Source of the DNA: Onchocerca volvulus
Lineage: Eukaryota > Nematoda > Chromadorea > Rhabditida > Onchocercidae
DNA: 64,000 bases
Direction of reading: 5' to 3'
Assembly: GCA_000499405.2 (NCBI GenBank)
Contig: HG738137.1
Location: forward strand, 15,463,873-15,527,872
Positions 13,474 to 26,658 of this stretch are shown here, one piece after another; the stretch's first letter is position 1; each line of letters starts with the position of its first letter. Under the pieces are notes generated by a model. That model was not told the DNA's origin. It made no database searches and saw only the letters and a program-made list of their open reading frames with translations. The translations under genes and the position numbers were made by a program.

Positions 13474-15805
13474 TCACCCTATGATACTGTTTGGTCTCCC
13501 ATTAATCTTTTTTAAAGCATTTTTCGGCAATTTATCAAAAATTAGAAGTCCAGCAGCGCGCTCAATACTGTCCAATGGTACCATGAATGCAGTCAAAGGT
13601 GCATCATCGGGTATCTCCTAAATTATTAAATTTTCTCAAACATTAAGCAATTTGAATGATTTTAAATGAGTTTATAAGCTTAATAAATATCCGTTTACAG
13701 ACACATATGTAATTATTATATATTTTGAATTAAATCAACAAAAATCGATAAATTAGATAACTTATTACGCGTAACTTACTGTATTTGGTAAAATATATGC
13801 TTCTAATTCGAGTTTTCCATCCATAAGTTCCACGAGTGCTACCTGAAGTATGCCAACTCAATCATAATACTATTAGATAAAGACTTTTAACAAAATTAGA
13901 GCTTGGAACTACATTACCTTAAAAAAGTGTGTCGGTACGGCAATGTTATTTCGACCAATAACTTTGTACTTGATATATAGCGAACCATCATTCTCCAACT
14001 TCGGCAAAAATAATGGTCCGGAACAAACATACACATTTTTGTGTTTTCCAGCAAGCTTCCTAAAATTTGAATCCTTGAAAATTGTCTCTTTTACGGAGAT
14101 AATAAAATTTTCGACTGTGCTAAAAAAAACATCACAATATAATGAATACGAAAGAGTGTTAAGAAATAGGATAATATAATATCATGCCGATTAGTTAATA
14201 ATTGATTTAGTTCACTAGATCTAAAGATATTCTAATATGAGAAATGGATTTAAATGATTTTGGAATTCTTTCTATCTTATCGAGATAAATGAAAATATCA
14301 AATAAATATGAAACAATGATCGCATATCATTACCTGATGTGTTTTTCCAATTGATTCCATTTGTCCCTATTAAATCCTTTCCCAACCTGAGGTGCCATGT
14401 TGCTAAGCAAGAAAGTCTGATCAATAGCATTTTGTGATTGTCGATGATTTCCAGCTGCAGCTAAGTGACCACGATCATAACCGCTACCCTGCAATTACCA
14501 GAATTTATAAAATTCGCGACAACGTATATAACAACACTGATAAAGTAACACCTTCGTTCCCATAAAACTGGAGACACAGTAACCTTACACAAATTAGACA
14601 GGTTGTTATCTCTGAGTTTTCATAAAACAATAAGCAAGTAAAATAGTTGAAAAAGAAATTCGCTTAAAATGTAAAAAATATACCTTATAGTCATTGTTCG
14701 TTGATCTGAAGTAAGGATGAATTGATGGATCCTCGTGAAACTGACACTTCGAACGGTCAACAGATGAATTGTAGACTAGCCTATCTGAACTTAGATGTTC
14801 AACAACCCAGTGAGCTATTCTACAAAAAAGAAAAGGAAAAAAACTAAAATCAAAATATAGTTCAATAAATCAATTATTTAGCATTCATCGATAGTCAAAT
14901 AGATATGAATAAGAAAGTAACAAAAATAAAAATTTATAAATTTGAGCAATAACATAAACAATAACATATCAAAATTTGAAATGAGGCTAAGAATCTTAAT
15001 ATTTGGTATTTCCCATAAAACAGCAGCTAATTTCAACTTATTTCCTATGTCAAGGAATTCACTGATACTTAACTTTTTATTCAAAATTAAGATTCTGTTA
15101 AAGTAGTTTGAAAATGCGGCGATACTTTATACATGAAATTTAATAACCTATTTCGGCGATCGTATGATAAAACATAATCTTCAAAAGTGCGTAAATTATC
15201 AAAACCGGGATAACCATAACGCATTATTTGGGATGCACGAGATGGTTGTTCTTTCCTATGATCAATATCCAAGATTGATGAAGAACCGGTCAAAATGTGA
15301 GATGGCTGTACTGCAGTTGCCGGTAGCTAAAAAGCATATTCCAATGCTAAAAAACAACAAATAAAAAAAAAAAGTAGGAAATCAATGATAAGATTAATCT
15401 AATTAACATTTGAAAATAATCCTAATAAATCAAGTAAAATGAAAAAAAAATAATAGATTGAAAATAAAAATAATAGCCCTTTACTAATTCATCACCACAT
15501 AATATTATGCTTTCTATTGCCAATTTTCAACATTTACAATATTCTACAAAATAAAAAATTGAAGTAAATTTTTCGGGATAAAAGGTTGAATTAAAAACAT
15601 TAAAAAAGATTCAGAACATACATTTGATCGAAATTTTACATACTCAATTATCTTAAGATTACAATTAAGAATTGCAAAAATATAAATATACCTGAGCAGT
15701 TGCAGCATTAGCTCGTTTCACTATATATTTATCAGTCCAGTAACCAGCAAAGAATGATGCAGCTATCAGTGATATAGTGCCAGATCGATTAGTAATACGT
15801 TGCAT
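13474..15805 (-). CDS. cps-6: Mitochondrial endonuclease G (DNA/RNA non-specific nuclease, CPS-6 type)
   Basis: Seven minus-strand exons (15805-15692, 15326-15148, 14819-14684, 14488-14334, 14059-13918, 13842-13780, 13617-13474) encode 310 residues in consistent phase. The N-terminus (MQRITNRSG followed by a hydrophobic stretch SLIAASFFAGYW) looks like a mitochondrial import and anchor sequence. The nuclease core begins near YGYPGFDNLRTFEDYVLSYD. The catalytic motif is YDRGH with general-base His at about residue 151. It is followed by LSNMAPQ and FNRDKWNQLE, which give the metal-binding Asn (about 183) and Glu (about 191). Later family blocks NVYVCSGPLFLPK and GRNNIAVPTHFFK are intact. The length is typical. 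In C. elegans this enzyme leaves mitochondria to cut chromosomal DNA in apoptosis and degrades paternal mitochondrial DNA. ATTACAG lies just before the ATG, suggesting trans-splicing. The gene lies inverted between Clc-like copies 2 and 3. Confidence 0.93.
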
Positions 15806-17483
15806 CTTTCTGTAATATATGAAAAACTAAAAAAAAAAAAAGAAATGCTTATATAAATAAATGAATATATAAATAATGAAGCAATCTTTCATGAAATTAA
15901 TAAAATCGCTGTCAAATTGAATTGAATTTATATAATATAAGGATGGAACATTAAAAAAAAAGACATTCACTTAGAAATGAATTCATTCACTTCTTGAATT
16001 TTTAAAAGAATTTTTTAATCAGTATTCGATATAGAAAATAAACATAAACGTATATAGAAAAAGCAGGAAAAAAAAACGTGAAAAAAAATGAAACTATTTC
16101 AGAAAATACAAAAGATTTATATCCGGTGACATTCATTCCTCCAATTTTTACACCAATCTTTTTTCAATCATTTAGCAACTTGAACCTCAACCTTTTTGGA
16201 TAGAATTAAGAATTAATGCGATGATTTGAATGGAAGCAGGAGGTGATAGAATTTTTTTTTTTGATATTTGCAATAAATTGCTATCAAATATAAAAAGACA
16301 AACAAAATATATAATTATCAATAGATATCAAAAGGAAAGAAATGAAAAGAATGTTTTAGAACGATAGACGACAAAGATTGATAATTATGAGAAATAATGC
16401 TATAAGAGATTAAAAAAAAAAAAGTGAATAATTAGCGATGTGCAAATGAATAATTTTAGAGAGCAATGAGTGAAAATATTTGAGCATATGAAATGATTAA
16501 TGATTATTTGTTTAATTTTTCAAGTTCCAATAAAGATTTTACGGAAGCGAATAATCTAATTTATTTGTTTTGCACTATGTTTTATATGAATTTGAAATGT
16601 TTTTGCTCGTATTACAAGAAATATTTATATTTAATTTCTTGATCTATCTTTTTTCATTTTTTTTTTTTTTGATAGTAAAATTTTTTCTTCTCATTTTTTG
16701 TTTCGTTCATACATTTATTCAATAACTGTTTCACAGTAATTTTTACTTTTAACTTTCTAGAATATCATGCATTCAAATTTTTTACTTTAAAATTCCAATT
16801 AAATTTTGCTTTATAATTTGAAATTCTAAAATTTATTTTTTATAATAAATGTAAAAAAGTACTTTAAATTCAATAAATTTGATAAAATATTCGTACTCAT
16901 GCGTGACTAGTATTTTTTTTTCTTTTAATTCATAAATTTTATCGTACAAACATGCCTTTGATAAATTTATCGTTTTATTTGTTTAAATTAGATAAAAAGG
17001 ACATAAAAAAGGAAATTAAAAAAAGGGGAGAAAAAGAATCAAAAGTTAACAAATACTTTTTATTGCTTAACATCCTGGTTTTACATATTAATAAGTTTGA
17101 AAAATAAGATCTATAAAGTTATATTGTCAGAATCACGCCTTTTTTTTTTTATTTCTTAGTATACTCCAAAAATATAAAATCCATTAATCAAAAAATATAA
17201 TAAATATTGCGATAATTTGTATCATTCATATATGTATGCAGATTATTATATACTTAATTCTATATTAAATTTTATAATTATAATTTTTTTCTCAAAGAAA
17301 CAAATTTTATAAAATTTAAATTTAATTGTTGGAATAAATTTGCTAATTTAGAATAAATTTGATATCTACGTGATATAAAACGTAAAAATATGCTAATATA
17401 TATTTGTGAAATATTATACATTGGGAAAGATGTCAAGAGTTTAAAAAAAAAAAATCAATATTTAGAAATAATTCAGGTATTTT
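15806..17483. other. Intergenic, AT-rich
   Basis: This is upstream of the endonuclease G gene. A-rich tracts and AT simple sequence dominate and no exon is supported. The likely promoter or outron of endonuclease G must lie here, but I see no defined motif. Confidence 0.45.
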
Positions 17484-17640
17484 TTAAAAATTCTCAATGC
17501 TTTGCTCGATGAAAATGTTATTTTTACCGCTAATCTTTTTTTCCTCAATATTTTGTTTTGATATAGAAATATTATTTAATGATCTTTGATCAACTATCTC
17601 TAGAACTTCATTTGCCTGGTTGAGTATGATTGAACTGTAT
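17484..17640 (-). CDS. Orphan C-terminal exon of an unrecognised minus-strand gene
   Basis: A strong acceptor (ATAATTTTAG on the minus strand, just above 17640) opens a frame that runs 52 codons to a stop at 17484. The frame enters with one base, completing a split codon. It reads YSSIILNQANEVLEIVDQRS, then NNISISKQNIEEKKISGKNN and FIEQSIENF. The composition is polar with heptad-like I/L/V spacing, compatible with a short helix or coiled coil. I could not find a matching upstream exon ending in phase 2 between 17.7 and 23 kb. It may be a last exon with distant partners, or a pseudo-exon. It is not part of the endonuclease G gene, which starts downstream at 15805. Confidence 0.35.
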
Positions 17641-18649
17641 CTAAAATTATAGTGATAATTACAATAATTTAATATATAATTTATAATCGAAAATATTATC
17701 ATATAGATTCATTCAATTCACTACATAATTGTTCTTTAACAAGAAATTATTTTTTCCAACAAAAAAAAAAAAGAAAAAAAATGCAATCAATAAAAAAAAG
17801 AAAATATTAATGAGATGAGAGGGAAGAGATAGGGAAGTAAATAAATTCTTGTATATTTTGCTTCATTAACAATATTTCACGAAATGAATTAAAATGAAAT
17901 GAATGATGAAAAGGTAAAATTTTTGTCTAAATATTTAATGATAATGACGACTAATAATTAATAAATAATCACTGACACGATTTAGAACTTCTTATTTTCT
18001 TTTATGTGCATTTATCGATCACAAATTTTGCTGAAAATTTCACATAAGAAGAGAAATCAATGATCGTTTACTTCGTCGAACTAGTTTTTTCAATACACAA
18101 TGAGTAATAAATTCAAGTGAACTATTACTTTACCCAACAACAGACTAAATTCGTTTATTCGTTTTATCGAATTTTTTTTTTTTTTAATTTTTACTTATAT
18201 AACTAATTTTTAATAATACTTTCAGAATTCATATATATATATATTCTTGAAATGTTGTTATGCATAATGTTGCGTGAAATAAAATGTACACAAAAATTAT
18301 GCAGATATTTCATAAGTATTATTAGAAAACTTTGCTTAATTAAATAATTCCTGAAATATAAGGAATACATGGTAAATATTGCGATTTTTACTCTTAGATA
18401 TAATTATCACATTGGAAAGTAAACGTCGTTAATCAATATTTATTTTATTTAACAATTATATAATTTTGTTAATTTATAATTTAACGATTTTCGCTAATCA
18501 TATATATCTTAATCGCTGTTAGATAAAAGAAATGAATCATTTAACATATTTTTACTCCAGATATTAATTTCTCATGCATAAATCATAATGCTATCTATCA
18601 TTGATAACAAAGTTTCTTATGATAATCTAATCAAATTCATTTGTACGGT

Positions 18650-18915
18650 AACAAAATTTGGGATACGCGTTTATCCATTATTTGTTTAATTATTTACTTA
18701 TTTATTCATTTATCTATTTCTTTATATATTTGTTTATTTGTTTATTTATTTATTTATTACTTGTTTATTTATTTACTCGTTTGTACATCCATTTATGAAT
18801 TGTTTATTTATTTATTTGATCAATCATTTATTTATAGACAAATATATATATTTATTGCTTTATTTGTTTATTTGCCCATTCATTAATTCGTTCATTTATT
18901 CAATTCCATTTATTT
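18650..18915. repeat. Degenerate (TTTA)n tetranucleotide array
   Basis: About 260 bases of TTTATTTA-type repeats with scattered substitutions (TTTG, TTTC, TCAT). Apparent open frames here are simple-sequence artefacts. Confidence 0.85.
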
Positions 18916-21900
18916 ATTAATAATAAGCATATATCAAAGTAATATAAAAAAACATTCGTAAAGATAATATTTTTGGATAGAAAACTTCCTTTCTATTCTA
19001 TAGTATCTTATAAATATTTTAAAATATTTTTGCATATTTTATATTTTTTTATGACAAATTTTAATAAATTATATATGTATATATACATAATGAATTTATA
19101 GCATAAAAAAATAGAAATAAAATGACAGAAAGTTTTCTTTCTTCCTTACATTAATCTTTCGAATTAATTTATCACTTATCATAACATTCGCAATATTTAT
19201 TCACCCGTTATCAACACTATCTATTTTTATATTATAAACGAAAAATTGTCAATCTTATATAAATCAGTTATTTTATGATATTTCACATTATTATGAAATT
19301 GATTAATTGACGTGGCATTTCAAATGCATATAGGATTAATTGATTATGACATTTCAATAATAAAACTTTTCATTTCTATTGTCATTTTACAATATGGTAT
19401 TAGTGTTATAAAAATGAATATAAAACATTATTAATGAATAAATAATGTCAAAGTTGAATTGTTCATTTGAATGACAAAAATGATTGGGCAAATTTAGTTG
19501 AAGAAAGATTATTCATTTTAGATTGAGAAATGCACACACCCTTTATTTGCTGTACTTTTAATTTCATCATTTTTTAAAATTTTTGTCAAATTTAATCATT
19601 TTTGGGCAATTCATATTTGTTTCTATGTAAATGAAATATAATAATATATCAAAAAGATATCTAACATATTACAGTTACTTATTTGATATGAACTATTCAC
19701 AATTTTGTACTTATTTTACTCAGTATTATATCATTTTATTGATAATAAGAAAAACTTCTTAGCCATAATTCTTGCGTAACGATGATATTTTTGATAAAGT
19801 TACTTCATATTATAATTTATTATTTCAATATTTCTATTGCTGAAGACCGTTCCTTTTTCTACCTTTTACATTCCTCATAAAAATCTGTTACTACAAATAA
19901 ACAATTAATTTATTTTGTATGAACATAGGATGTATGAACATTTGACCAGTTTCGTAAGTGTATTAAGTCATCACTGGGTTGATCAAGATTCTTTTACGAT
20001 TTTTATTTTAAAAGTTGGTAGCGATCAAATATCAAATCTAGTATTAGAATGATGTGAAGTTAAAATAATAATAATGATCCCTGAAGAGTATCATTCCAAG
20101 AAAGTTAGGATTTTATAATTAATTAAAAAGGAAGAAATAATGCTGCATGGATCAATTAATATTTTTCTTCTTGTAAGAATAATTATTGTTTGATTTTGCA
20201 AATAATATTTCAATGTTTTTTTTTCTTTTTTTTTTTTTTTTAAAGGAAATATAAGTCATATAACGAATGCTTATGTTTAGTATTTTCTCTTCTATTTAGC
20301 CATCCGTAGAAAATTATTAAATTATTTGACATATTTGTTTGCAATACTATTTCAACATTAATTTTAATTAAAATGAAATGAATGAAGTTGGCTAAGTTTG
20401 TCTGAAATAGGTTGAACTCAAAATTTCACAGAGAACTTACATGAATTGATTTCTGATGCTCAACTAATTGAGGGATACTTCCTTTATGAAGTGCCTTTTT
20501 TTTTTCCCATTTGAATCAAACTTATTGAATTTTATGCAGTTGCTATGGTAACTGAGATAATATGTACGCTAATGAGTAATATGAATTATTTCTTTTTTTA
20601 GCATAAAAATTAAGAGATTCTAATTATTTAATCTCCAATGAAATTTAATCTGGAGATTATCGGGTACTGTCGAAACTCATCAGAATACATTCTCGAGATT
20701 CATAAATAATCTTAGGGTTACAATATTTTTGTATAGGTAATGGATAGAAGCTTATCTAATGATTGCTCAAATATCGTTAAGAAAATAATTACATTTTTGA
20801 AACTTAACAATTTAATACTTTAACATTTATAATCGGAAATTAAAGAAAACCGAAATATTTTTGGAATTATGTGGTGAATTGTAAATATCAAAAATTTTTA
20901 GTAGCCAGATGGCTTCTATATTTCATTCTTCACAGATGATTTCGATAATAAAATCTATTCCATTCAAAATGAAATAACGACATAGTACATTTTACGGCTA
21001 TATATAGTGGTATGCAAAAAAAAAAAAAAAAAAAAAAGAAAAAGAAAGAAAAAATGGAAAATTTGGATTGTTTACATAAACGTTCTTTTTCTGATCCGTG
21101 GCTTATCGAATGAACTATTCGTAATTTTTTCTAGCACGTTTTTTCAGTTACATTTTTAGAGTTAAAATTTACTTTTGTTAAAAATTAGAATTTTTTGTCG
21201 TAAATGACATCTGAAGTTTTTTTCTTTTCTTTTTTAATAGATCGTAGGTGATCTCCGAAACATTCCGCCTTCTAATAAGGATAAAATCTAAAAATTTAAA
21301 ATCCTCTAATTAATTGGAAATCTTGAAAATTTTCGAGGAAAAATTATTCAAAATAGGTAGAAATATGAATGAGACGTCGACTGTTGGGAAATTTTTGAAT
21401 TCCATCGATTGAGAAATGATGATCTAAATTTATGGTCATATAGAAAAGATGGAATGAAAATGTTGTGCAACATTTCGCGTAACACTTTATTTCTGTTGTC
21501 AATTTGTCTTTCTCTTGAATCATTGATCGAAAGCATTATTTTTATAAAATACATATTTTGAATTTGTCAAAGTAAGTTTTAAACGCTCACATATTTCTAT
21601 TAAAAAACGACGTTTTTGATGACTCATTGCAGGAAGAATCACTGTGAATTTTAATCATGGAAATATTTTTAAAAAAGCTTTTACAAATTGTAAACAGGGA
21701 AATAATATCTAGTGAAACTATAGAAAAATGATTGCTTCATTCAACTAAAACTTTTTTGAGCTATCATCGAGAATTTCCATCAAGTTTGTAACTTATTTCT
21801 GACAAATTTATTCAATTGTATTACTGACTTTTTTTCAGCAATTTTTTCATTTATTTTCTTTCTATCAACTTCATCAACACTAGTAAATCATTCATCTGTT

Positions 21901-22644
21901 AAATTTTAAGTTTTGAAAATTTGAAATTAATAACAGCAAACAATGAATCATTCGGCTTTTATTACTTTTCGTTGATTTTGGAAAAATAATCCTAATAAAG
22001 ATGGAAAATGTTTGCTCAGCTTAACCGGATGATAATTCAATGAACAAAGATTATTACGCAGTTTTTCTTCCTCTTTCTCTCTTCTTCTTTTTGAATTTAC
22101 AAGAATTATTTTTATCGTACTCTTCTTTTTTCTTATCATTGATGCTTTTTTTTTTTCCTGATTGTCATCTTTTCCTGAATTTTGTGACTTAAGTGTGATA
22201 TGTATCATTAATTATAATTATAAAAAATTAAGATATTTAAAAATTTAAATTAAAGCAAACTTTTGTTCAACAGTAATTTGTAAAAATATCGAATATATTC
22301 AAATATATTTCAAATAATTAGAAATAAGCTTTTTTTTCTGTTATTATAAAAATCTAAAAATGTTTTATGATAGTAAAGAATAAAGCAATCATCAATACTT
22401 TATTCAATTTTTAAAAATATTTTGATTGCTTTTTTTCTTTTTTTTTAAAGTACATTCAGTATTTGAAAAATTTATCACAGACTTCGAATGGAAAATTGAG
22501 TTGAATCAACCTTTTTGAAACAAATTAAATTAATTAGAAATATTTTATCATAAAAAAATAAGCAATTATATTATTTCGCTTAAAATAATAAAAGTATTCA
22601 TTCTTACTAATTTTGCTAATTTTGTTACCCTTAAAATATCCATT

Positions 22645-22890
22645 AATGATACAACGTTGTAAGTTCTTCACCGATGGATTTAAATTTTGACACAGCGTTG
22701 CATTCGAACAGGCGCGTGTTTCTATACAGATATCTACAGTTCTTTTACCCCTATATAAGGATAAACATGTTTCCCGCCAAAACGCTCCGATTAACGAATA
22801 AACAAAGTGAAGTCAATTTTGAAACACAGCATTCGAATAGGTGCGTATTTTTATGTAGAAATACCTACTTTTTTAACCTGTAACATCTAT
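22645..22890 (+). repeat. Dispersed element copy B
   Basis: Two related modules (GCATTCGAACAGGCGCGTGTT and GCATTCGAATAGGTGCGTATT types) flank the core CATGTTTCCCGCCAAAACGC at 22766-22785. The same order, inverted, is at 30828-31180, and the core is also found near 1910. G+C content is well above the surroundings. Open frames across it are not genes. Confidence 0.75.
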
Positions 22891-23354
22891 GCCATTTTTG
22901 TTCATATAGATCAGCTAGACGACCACATGGTGCGTAATCGGATAGAGTTAGTAATTAATAAAGATAAATCAATTTTACAATCATTCTCATTATGCATATT
23001 ATTTTTAAATCATATTACGAAAAATTTTACCATCCGTTGACATTTTCACTTCTTTGTTCCAGTTTGATTGTTTTCATTTTTCTACTAAAAATTTACCACT
23101 TAAACTAATTTGATGCAATTTTATGTAAAAATAATTATAAGATTTGCCGAGAAATAAAAACTTTTATGTTAATTATTTGTAATTTTCAATTTAATTGTTT
23201 TTTTCAGGTGAATTTTAGCTCTTCAACTCATTTGGTTTAGTAATATTTTTTACTTAAATTAATTCGGTTTCTAAATTTTCATTAATTCTAACAATCCAGC
23301 AGCTGCATTATTCAACCAGTTTCAAGGAATACTTCGAAGAATATAAATATAACA

Positions 23355-26300
23355 ATGTGCCTTTCATTTTTTGGACAATTTTTGTTTGGTATTTTAATGG
23401 TCGTTGTACTTGGTTTGACCGTTATGTCAATGTTTTCACCCAGTTAGTGTTCCTTTTTTTAATGCAAATTTAATTAGTCTGTTTTTAAAAGTTTTAAATT
23501 GTGGCATTTATTTTCAAAATTTCAGAATAAAATCAATATGAAAAATTTTATTTTGATTTGAGCAAAATATCGAGAATTTTTAAAGTTTTTTAGTAAAATT
23601 TTAAAACTTAACCATTTTTTTCTACAAGACTTTTTCAATCGTTATTTTCTTCTTAAGTTAGCTCAAATCTAAAATAAGCTTAATTAAAGTAGAGATTATA
23701 TCTTGAAAAAAGAAAAAGAAAAATTAGAAGCGATCTAAGTATACTTAAAACATCTTTTTTCGTTTTTAATTTTCCATGATTCATCAAATTAATTTCTTTC
23801 AGCATCATAAAGGGTAAAGAAAAAGCAAAAATTCCATTTTAAAAATTTTGCAAAAAAGATAGCGTCGTTAATTGACTCAAAAGGAATTGCATCATTTCAA
23901 AACATTCTTGCAGAAAAAAGTTGTTTGATAAAATTATTTCTACATGATCGACATCTCAAAATTATTTCAAGCATAATTTTCAGATCTAGAAGAATTGGAA
24001 AAAGTAGCACAAAATATAACTGAAGATTTGAAACATTTCACAATTCCTGAAGGATTTAATATATTAGAAACATTATGCCGTTTGCCATCAATTAATAATA
24101 TCACTGTTAATGAAACTGATTCTATCAATTATTGCAAAAATTGGTTTCATGTAAGTGATTTTAAATCAATTTAGAAAAACGGGAAAAATTAATAATTAAT
24201 TATGAGACCCTTGAATTGGATCGTAGTTAATGCTTTCTTGAATACCTCGATTTCGAATATTAGATTGATTGGTTTGACCTTTTCGATAAAGGTTATTGAT
24301 TGCAACAATGAAATTAGTAAAAAATTATGCTTAGAATCAAAATCAATACATACATTCGAAATGATATCTTCCCATAAATAACAATATTTTTGATGTTTAG
24401 TATATTTCATAGCGAAATCATTAATATTCTAATGCGACAAAAATTTGATAATTTATGCTACTAATTGAGAGTTTTAAATTTTATATTTATAACTGAAAAT
24501 ATAATACAATTTATAGTTTCGAATAATCACTTCAATTTCGTAAAAATTATACATTTTGATACTTTTATAATTAATAGTTAAATAGCATTATCATTTTTAC
24601 AATTTCATTTCTAATAAAAAAAAATTCAAAAAAAAAAAAAAAAAGATAAGCGAAAAATAAAATATTTCTGGAATGTAATTATCACTCTTCATTTTAAAAA
24701 TTTTTTTTCAGGAATTAGAAGATTGGGAAAAGATAGCAATAGTATTCATGTTCTCAGCTGTGGTTGTCGAAGTGGTAACTATTTGCTGGACAATAATTAC
24801 ATGTTGTGGATGTTGCCGAAAAATGTGTCTACAATTATCAGCAATACTTTCATTAATTATTGCTTTATTTCTTGCCGTAGCAATTACCATTTTTGTAGTG
24901 AATAATCAAAAAATCATAGGTATGTTTTTAATATATACTTTTTTTATTTACAAAATTTTGAATTAAATTTCAAACATTAATGGAACATTTGTAACAGTTG
25001 AATGAAGCCCATAAGTTTGTTCGTTTCAAAAATTTACTAATTTTTATCAATATAGCATATTTTCGAAATACTTTTTAGTAAGATTTAGTCAAATATTTGT
25101 TATAAAATATTAAAATTCTGCATTTTAGAGAGAGTTGTCATCATATGACGCCTAGCTATTTTAAGTATATTACCTTCATAGGTTCATCCATTCTCATTTA
25201 TTATTGTCAAAATGATTTCTCATCACATGATTAATCATATTAGTTATTCATTACCATGCAATTAATTTTATTGTCTCAATAATAATGCATAAGTATGATA
25301 ATTAGCATTTTTTATGAGGCTATTAACTGTCATATGCTTGTCCATTATCATATTTATGTATTGTCTTGCCATTATTTAATCGAATATCATATCTGATAAT
25401 GATTGATAAATATGATAATTAACATTTCATGTCTATGAATTATCATTCTTATACATTATTATGTTGTTAATTATCATATTTATCCGTTATTATGCTATTA
25501 ATAATGGCACTTATTCATTATTATATAATATTTTTTTTAGTCCTTATTATTCAAAAAGGATCAATTTTTCCAATATTCAGATTTAAAAAAAAAAAAAAAA
25601 AAAGCAAAACTAAGATGACTATTTGATAATTACTTTAAATTCTAATTAGCTTAATATTTGCAACAGTATTTTTTATATCAAATATCTAAAAAGATATGCA
25701 ACATTACAGTTTAATATATCATTTGTACAGCCTTAAGATGCTTCAAAACGAAAATCTGTCATCTCATTGCATGAGGAATTGAATTCCGAATTTGAAATAA
25801 GAAATAGGAATTGTTAAATTATTCAAGATAATATCTCTTATCCATCTCCTATTCTAATCTATTCAATCTTTAATTGATATGCATGGAATTTACGTCTGGT
25901 ATAGAATTTGGTCAAAAATGTATTTAACATATATGTTTAGTTAAATTTATGCAATATGCATGTCAAGTATTACAATACATGATAGTAAATTTTAATCTAG
26001 TCAATTTTTAAAAATATTTTTGGTAATATTTTTGAATTCTTCCAAATTTGAATACTTAAATTACCCGATTTAATTCTATAGCATGCATCATGTCTATTTG
26101 TAAACTATCACGAAAATTTATCCATTTTTACATTCTCTACCAATTTAAAAGTTTTCGCGGGCAAAATGCTAAATTTTTATTTTTTGCGGAATATTTTAGC
26201 AAGCGAAAACGAAAAATAAATTGAGCAAATGCTAAAATAAAATGTATAAGCGTCATAGAATCTTTCTGTAAGCTAATTAGAAATAATATCACTTATTGAT

Positions 26301-26658
26301 TATTTAAAAAAAAAAAAAGAAAAAAGAAAAAACATTCACAATAGGATAATGCATGAAATTTGTCATTCTTTATTAATCATTTTGTAAAATAAATCTTAGT
26401 TGAGATTAAAATAGCTATTTGAATTTCATGTTAAGATTCAAATTTTTACATTAATGCCTAATGCTCTGTTAATTTTTAATGATTAATTGAACATATTTAT
26501 TTTCAGATAGCATTCGTAATTTGACAGAAAATTTTGAACTAAAAATTTACGATGAAATTGAAAGCAGATTCTATTGGACATTTGCTGCATTGATTTTAGC
26601 AATTATAAGTTTTTTCATTGCCTGTTTAAATATATGTTGCGTGAAATGTTGTTGTTAA
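23355..26658 (+). CDS. Clc-like (claudin-type) four-span membrane protein, copy 3
   Basis: Exons 23355-23442, 23984-24150, 24712-24919 and 26507-26658 encode 204 residues. Exon 1 (MCLSFFGQFLFGILMVVV) ends FSP as in copy 1. The first extracellular loop (about residues 30-85) keeps the two-cysteine plan (LETLC and NYCKNWFH) but has lost the WR that follows the proline in the other copies. It carries three N-glycosylation sequons (NIT, NIT, NET). Span two is followed by a cysteine cluster (TCCGCCRKMC) at the membrane edge. Span four ends with NICCVKCCC, a cysteine-rich tail likely to be palmitoylated (inference). Phases 1/0/1 match the paralogues. Intron 3 is long, 1587 bases, and filled with diverged AT repeats. 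Confidence 0.82.
25140..25535. repeat. Diverged tandem AT repeat inside intron 3 of Clc-like copy 3
   Basis: Many degenerate copies of an ATTATCATATTTAT-type unit occur in both orientations, giving an imperfect satellite. The repeated ATGATAAT/ATTATCAT words allow extensive self-pairing. It does not code. Confidence 0.55.

Larger units (their letters stand above)
17641..23354. other. Long intergenic stretch with simple and dispersed repeats
   Basis: No complete gene. The stretch 18660-18910 is a degenerate (TTTA)n array. The stretch 21050-21400 is a relative of the dispersed repeat at 13.0-13.3 kb. The region 22640-22890 is copy B of the TTTCCCGCC element. Two minus-strand open frames of 68 and 86 codons (21554-21348 and 22208-21948, the second very Lys/Arg/Glu-rich) have slightly raised G+C but no recognisable domain or clear splice context, so they are not called. 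Confidence 0.45.

Noticed and set aside
14100..14120. Alternative acceptor that would extend an endonuclease G exon by 60 bases (STVENFIISVKE...)
   Set aside because: The internal acceptor at 14060 gives LEKHIRKLAGKHKNVYVC, matching the family without an insertion. The longer form would insert residues inside a conserved block.
15164..15364. Plus-strand open frame of 66 codons
   Set aside because: It is the antisense shadow of endonuclease G exon 2, which has clear family motifs on the minus strand.
18641..18920. Hydrophobic frames resembling a membrane protein (YLFIYYLFIY)
   Set aside because: They are translations of a degenerate (TTTA)n array.
22674..23040. Overlapping 69- and 77-codon plus-strand frames
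   Set aside because: They fall in dispersed element copy B, which is repeated elsewhere with its frames broken.
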